In this document: piece by piece, positions 63,947-64,000 of the stretch
Position numbering within the stretch: the first letter of the stretch is position 1
Layout: the number at the start of each line of letters is the position of its first letter
DNA from: Nocardioides sp. BP30
Lineage (GTDB): Bacteria; Actinomycetota; Actinomycetes; Propionibacteriales; Nocardioidaceae
Assembly: GCF_029873215.1 (NCBI RefSeq)
Contig: NZ_CP123620.1
Span: 2,666,001 to 2,730,000, forward strand
DNA length: 64,000 bases
Reading direction: 5' to 3'
Notes under the pieces: model-generated
What the model was told of the DNA's origin: nothing
Databases searched by the model: none
The model's input: the letters and a program-made list of their open reading frames with translations, nothing else
Made by a program: the position numbers and the translations under genes

Positions 63947-63952
63947 TAGCCT
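63947..63952 (+). promoter_or_regulatory. -10 box of a leaderless promoter (SURF1-like gene)
   Basis: TAGCCT ends 6 nt before GTG 63959. Confidence 0.5.
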
Positions 63953-63958
63953 CGGAGG

Positions 63959-64000
63959 GTGCGATCGTTCCGCTTCCTGCTGAGCCGCCGTTGGGCGCTG
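63959..64000 (+). CDS. start of a SURF1-like protein (cut by window edge)
   Basis: Only 14 codons are in the window: a basic start followed by RFLLSRRWAL, which matches the N-terminus of actinobacterial SURF1 proteins, the cytochrome oxidase assembly factors. The GTG has a -10 hexamer 6 nt upstream. With so little sequence the family call is tentative; that a gene starts here is more certain. Confidence 0.45.
   Translation, partial: MRSFRFLLSRRWAL

Overview
The window is ordinary chromosome of a high-GC actinobacterium, most likely Nocardioides or a close relative (Nocardioidaceae). The evidence is near-saturated GC at third codon positions, the mycothiol ligase gene mshC, actinobacterial families (DUF3090, TIGR03843, DUF5703, DUF5994, DUF3099, 13E12/DUF222-HNH), a fabG-fabI pair of the mabA-inhA type, and many genes whose start codon lies 6-8 nt after a TANNNT hexamer, the signature of leaderless transcripts. 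No rRNA, CRISPR, prophage or insertion sequence was seen. The genus is an inference.

Layout. 1-4.2 kb: the tail of a sensor kinase, two DUF5994 genes around a membrane fatty-acid desaturase, and small unknowns. 4.2-14.6 kb: housekeeping, with metH, a PAC2 protein, the mshC / TIGR03843 / DUF3090 / histidine phosphatase block, corA and uppP. 14.7-23.4 kb: two aldo/keto reductases, a diguanylate cyclase, an M20 peptidase, a pyruvyl-transferase-like protein, a YbaK deacylase and a DHA2 exporter. 23.4-25.0 kb: a 13E12-type HNH gene behind a textbook LexA (SOS) promoter, probably frameshifted near its 5' end. 25.0-33.9 kb: cupin, GAF-PP2C phosphatase, tRNA-Leu(GAG), small unknowns, a nucleosidase, a pair of acyl-CoA dehydrogenases under a perfect palindrome that covers the -10 box, peptide deformylase and an RNA methyltransferase. 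33.9-38 kb: a siroheme-type bifunctional enzyme, a PEBP protein and two polyprenol-type GT2 enzymes.

38.1-44.0 kb is the most interesting block. It holds a BcsB-like secreted and anchored protein, a GT-C membrane glycosyltransferase and a processive GT2 synthase with an N-terminal MshEN-like domain, packed with overlapping or touching ends. I read it as a dedicated exopolysaccharide synthesis and export machine, perhaps controlled by c-di-GMP. A diguanylate cyclase without an inhibitory site is encoded 22 kb away.

44.2-47.8 kb carries a two-component flavin oxidoreductase pair, a GDPD enzyme and an alpha/beta hydrolase. 47.8-54.7 kb is a complete catabolic cluster: permease, GntR regulator, glutamine-synthetase-like ligase, aldehyde dehydrogenase, SDR and a class-I amidotransferase hydrolase. 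This fits gamma-glutamylation of an amine. The SDR, and the absence of an amine oxidase, point to an amino alcohol such as ethanolamine. 54.7-64 kb returns to housekeeping: nitroreductase/SPFH/NfeD, an ABC ATPase, serB, a SixA-type phosphatase, fabI-fabG, dodecin, moaA and the first codons of a SURF1-like gene.
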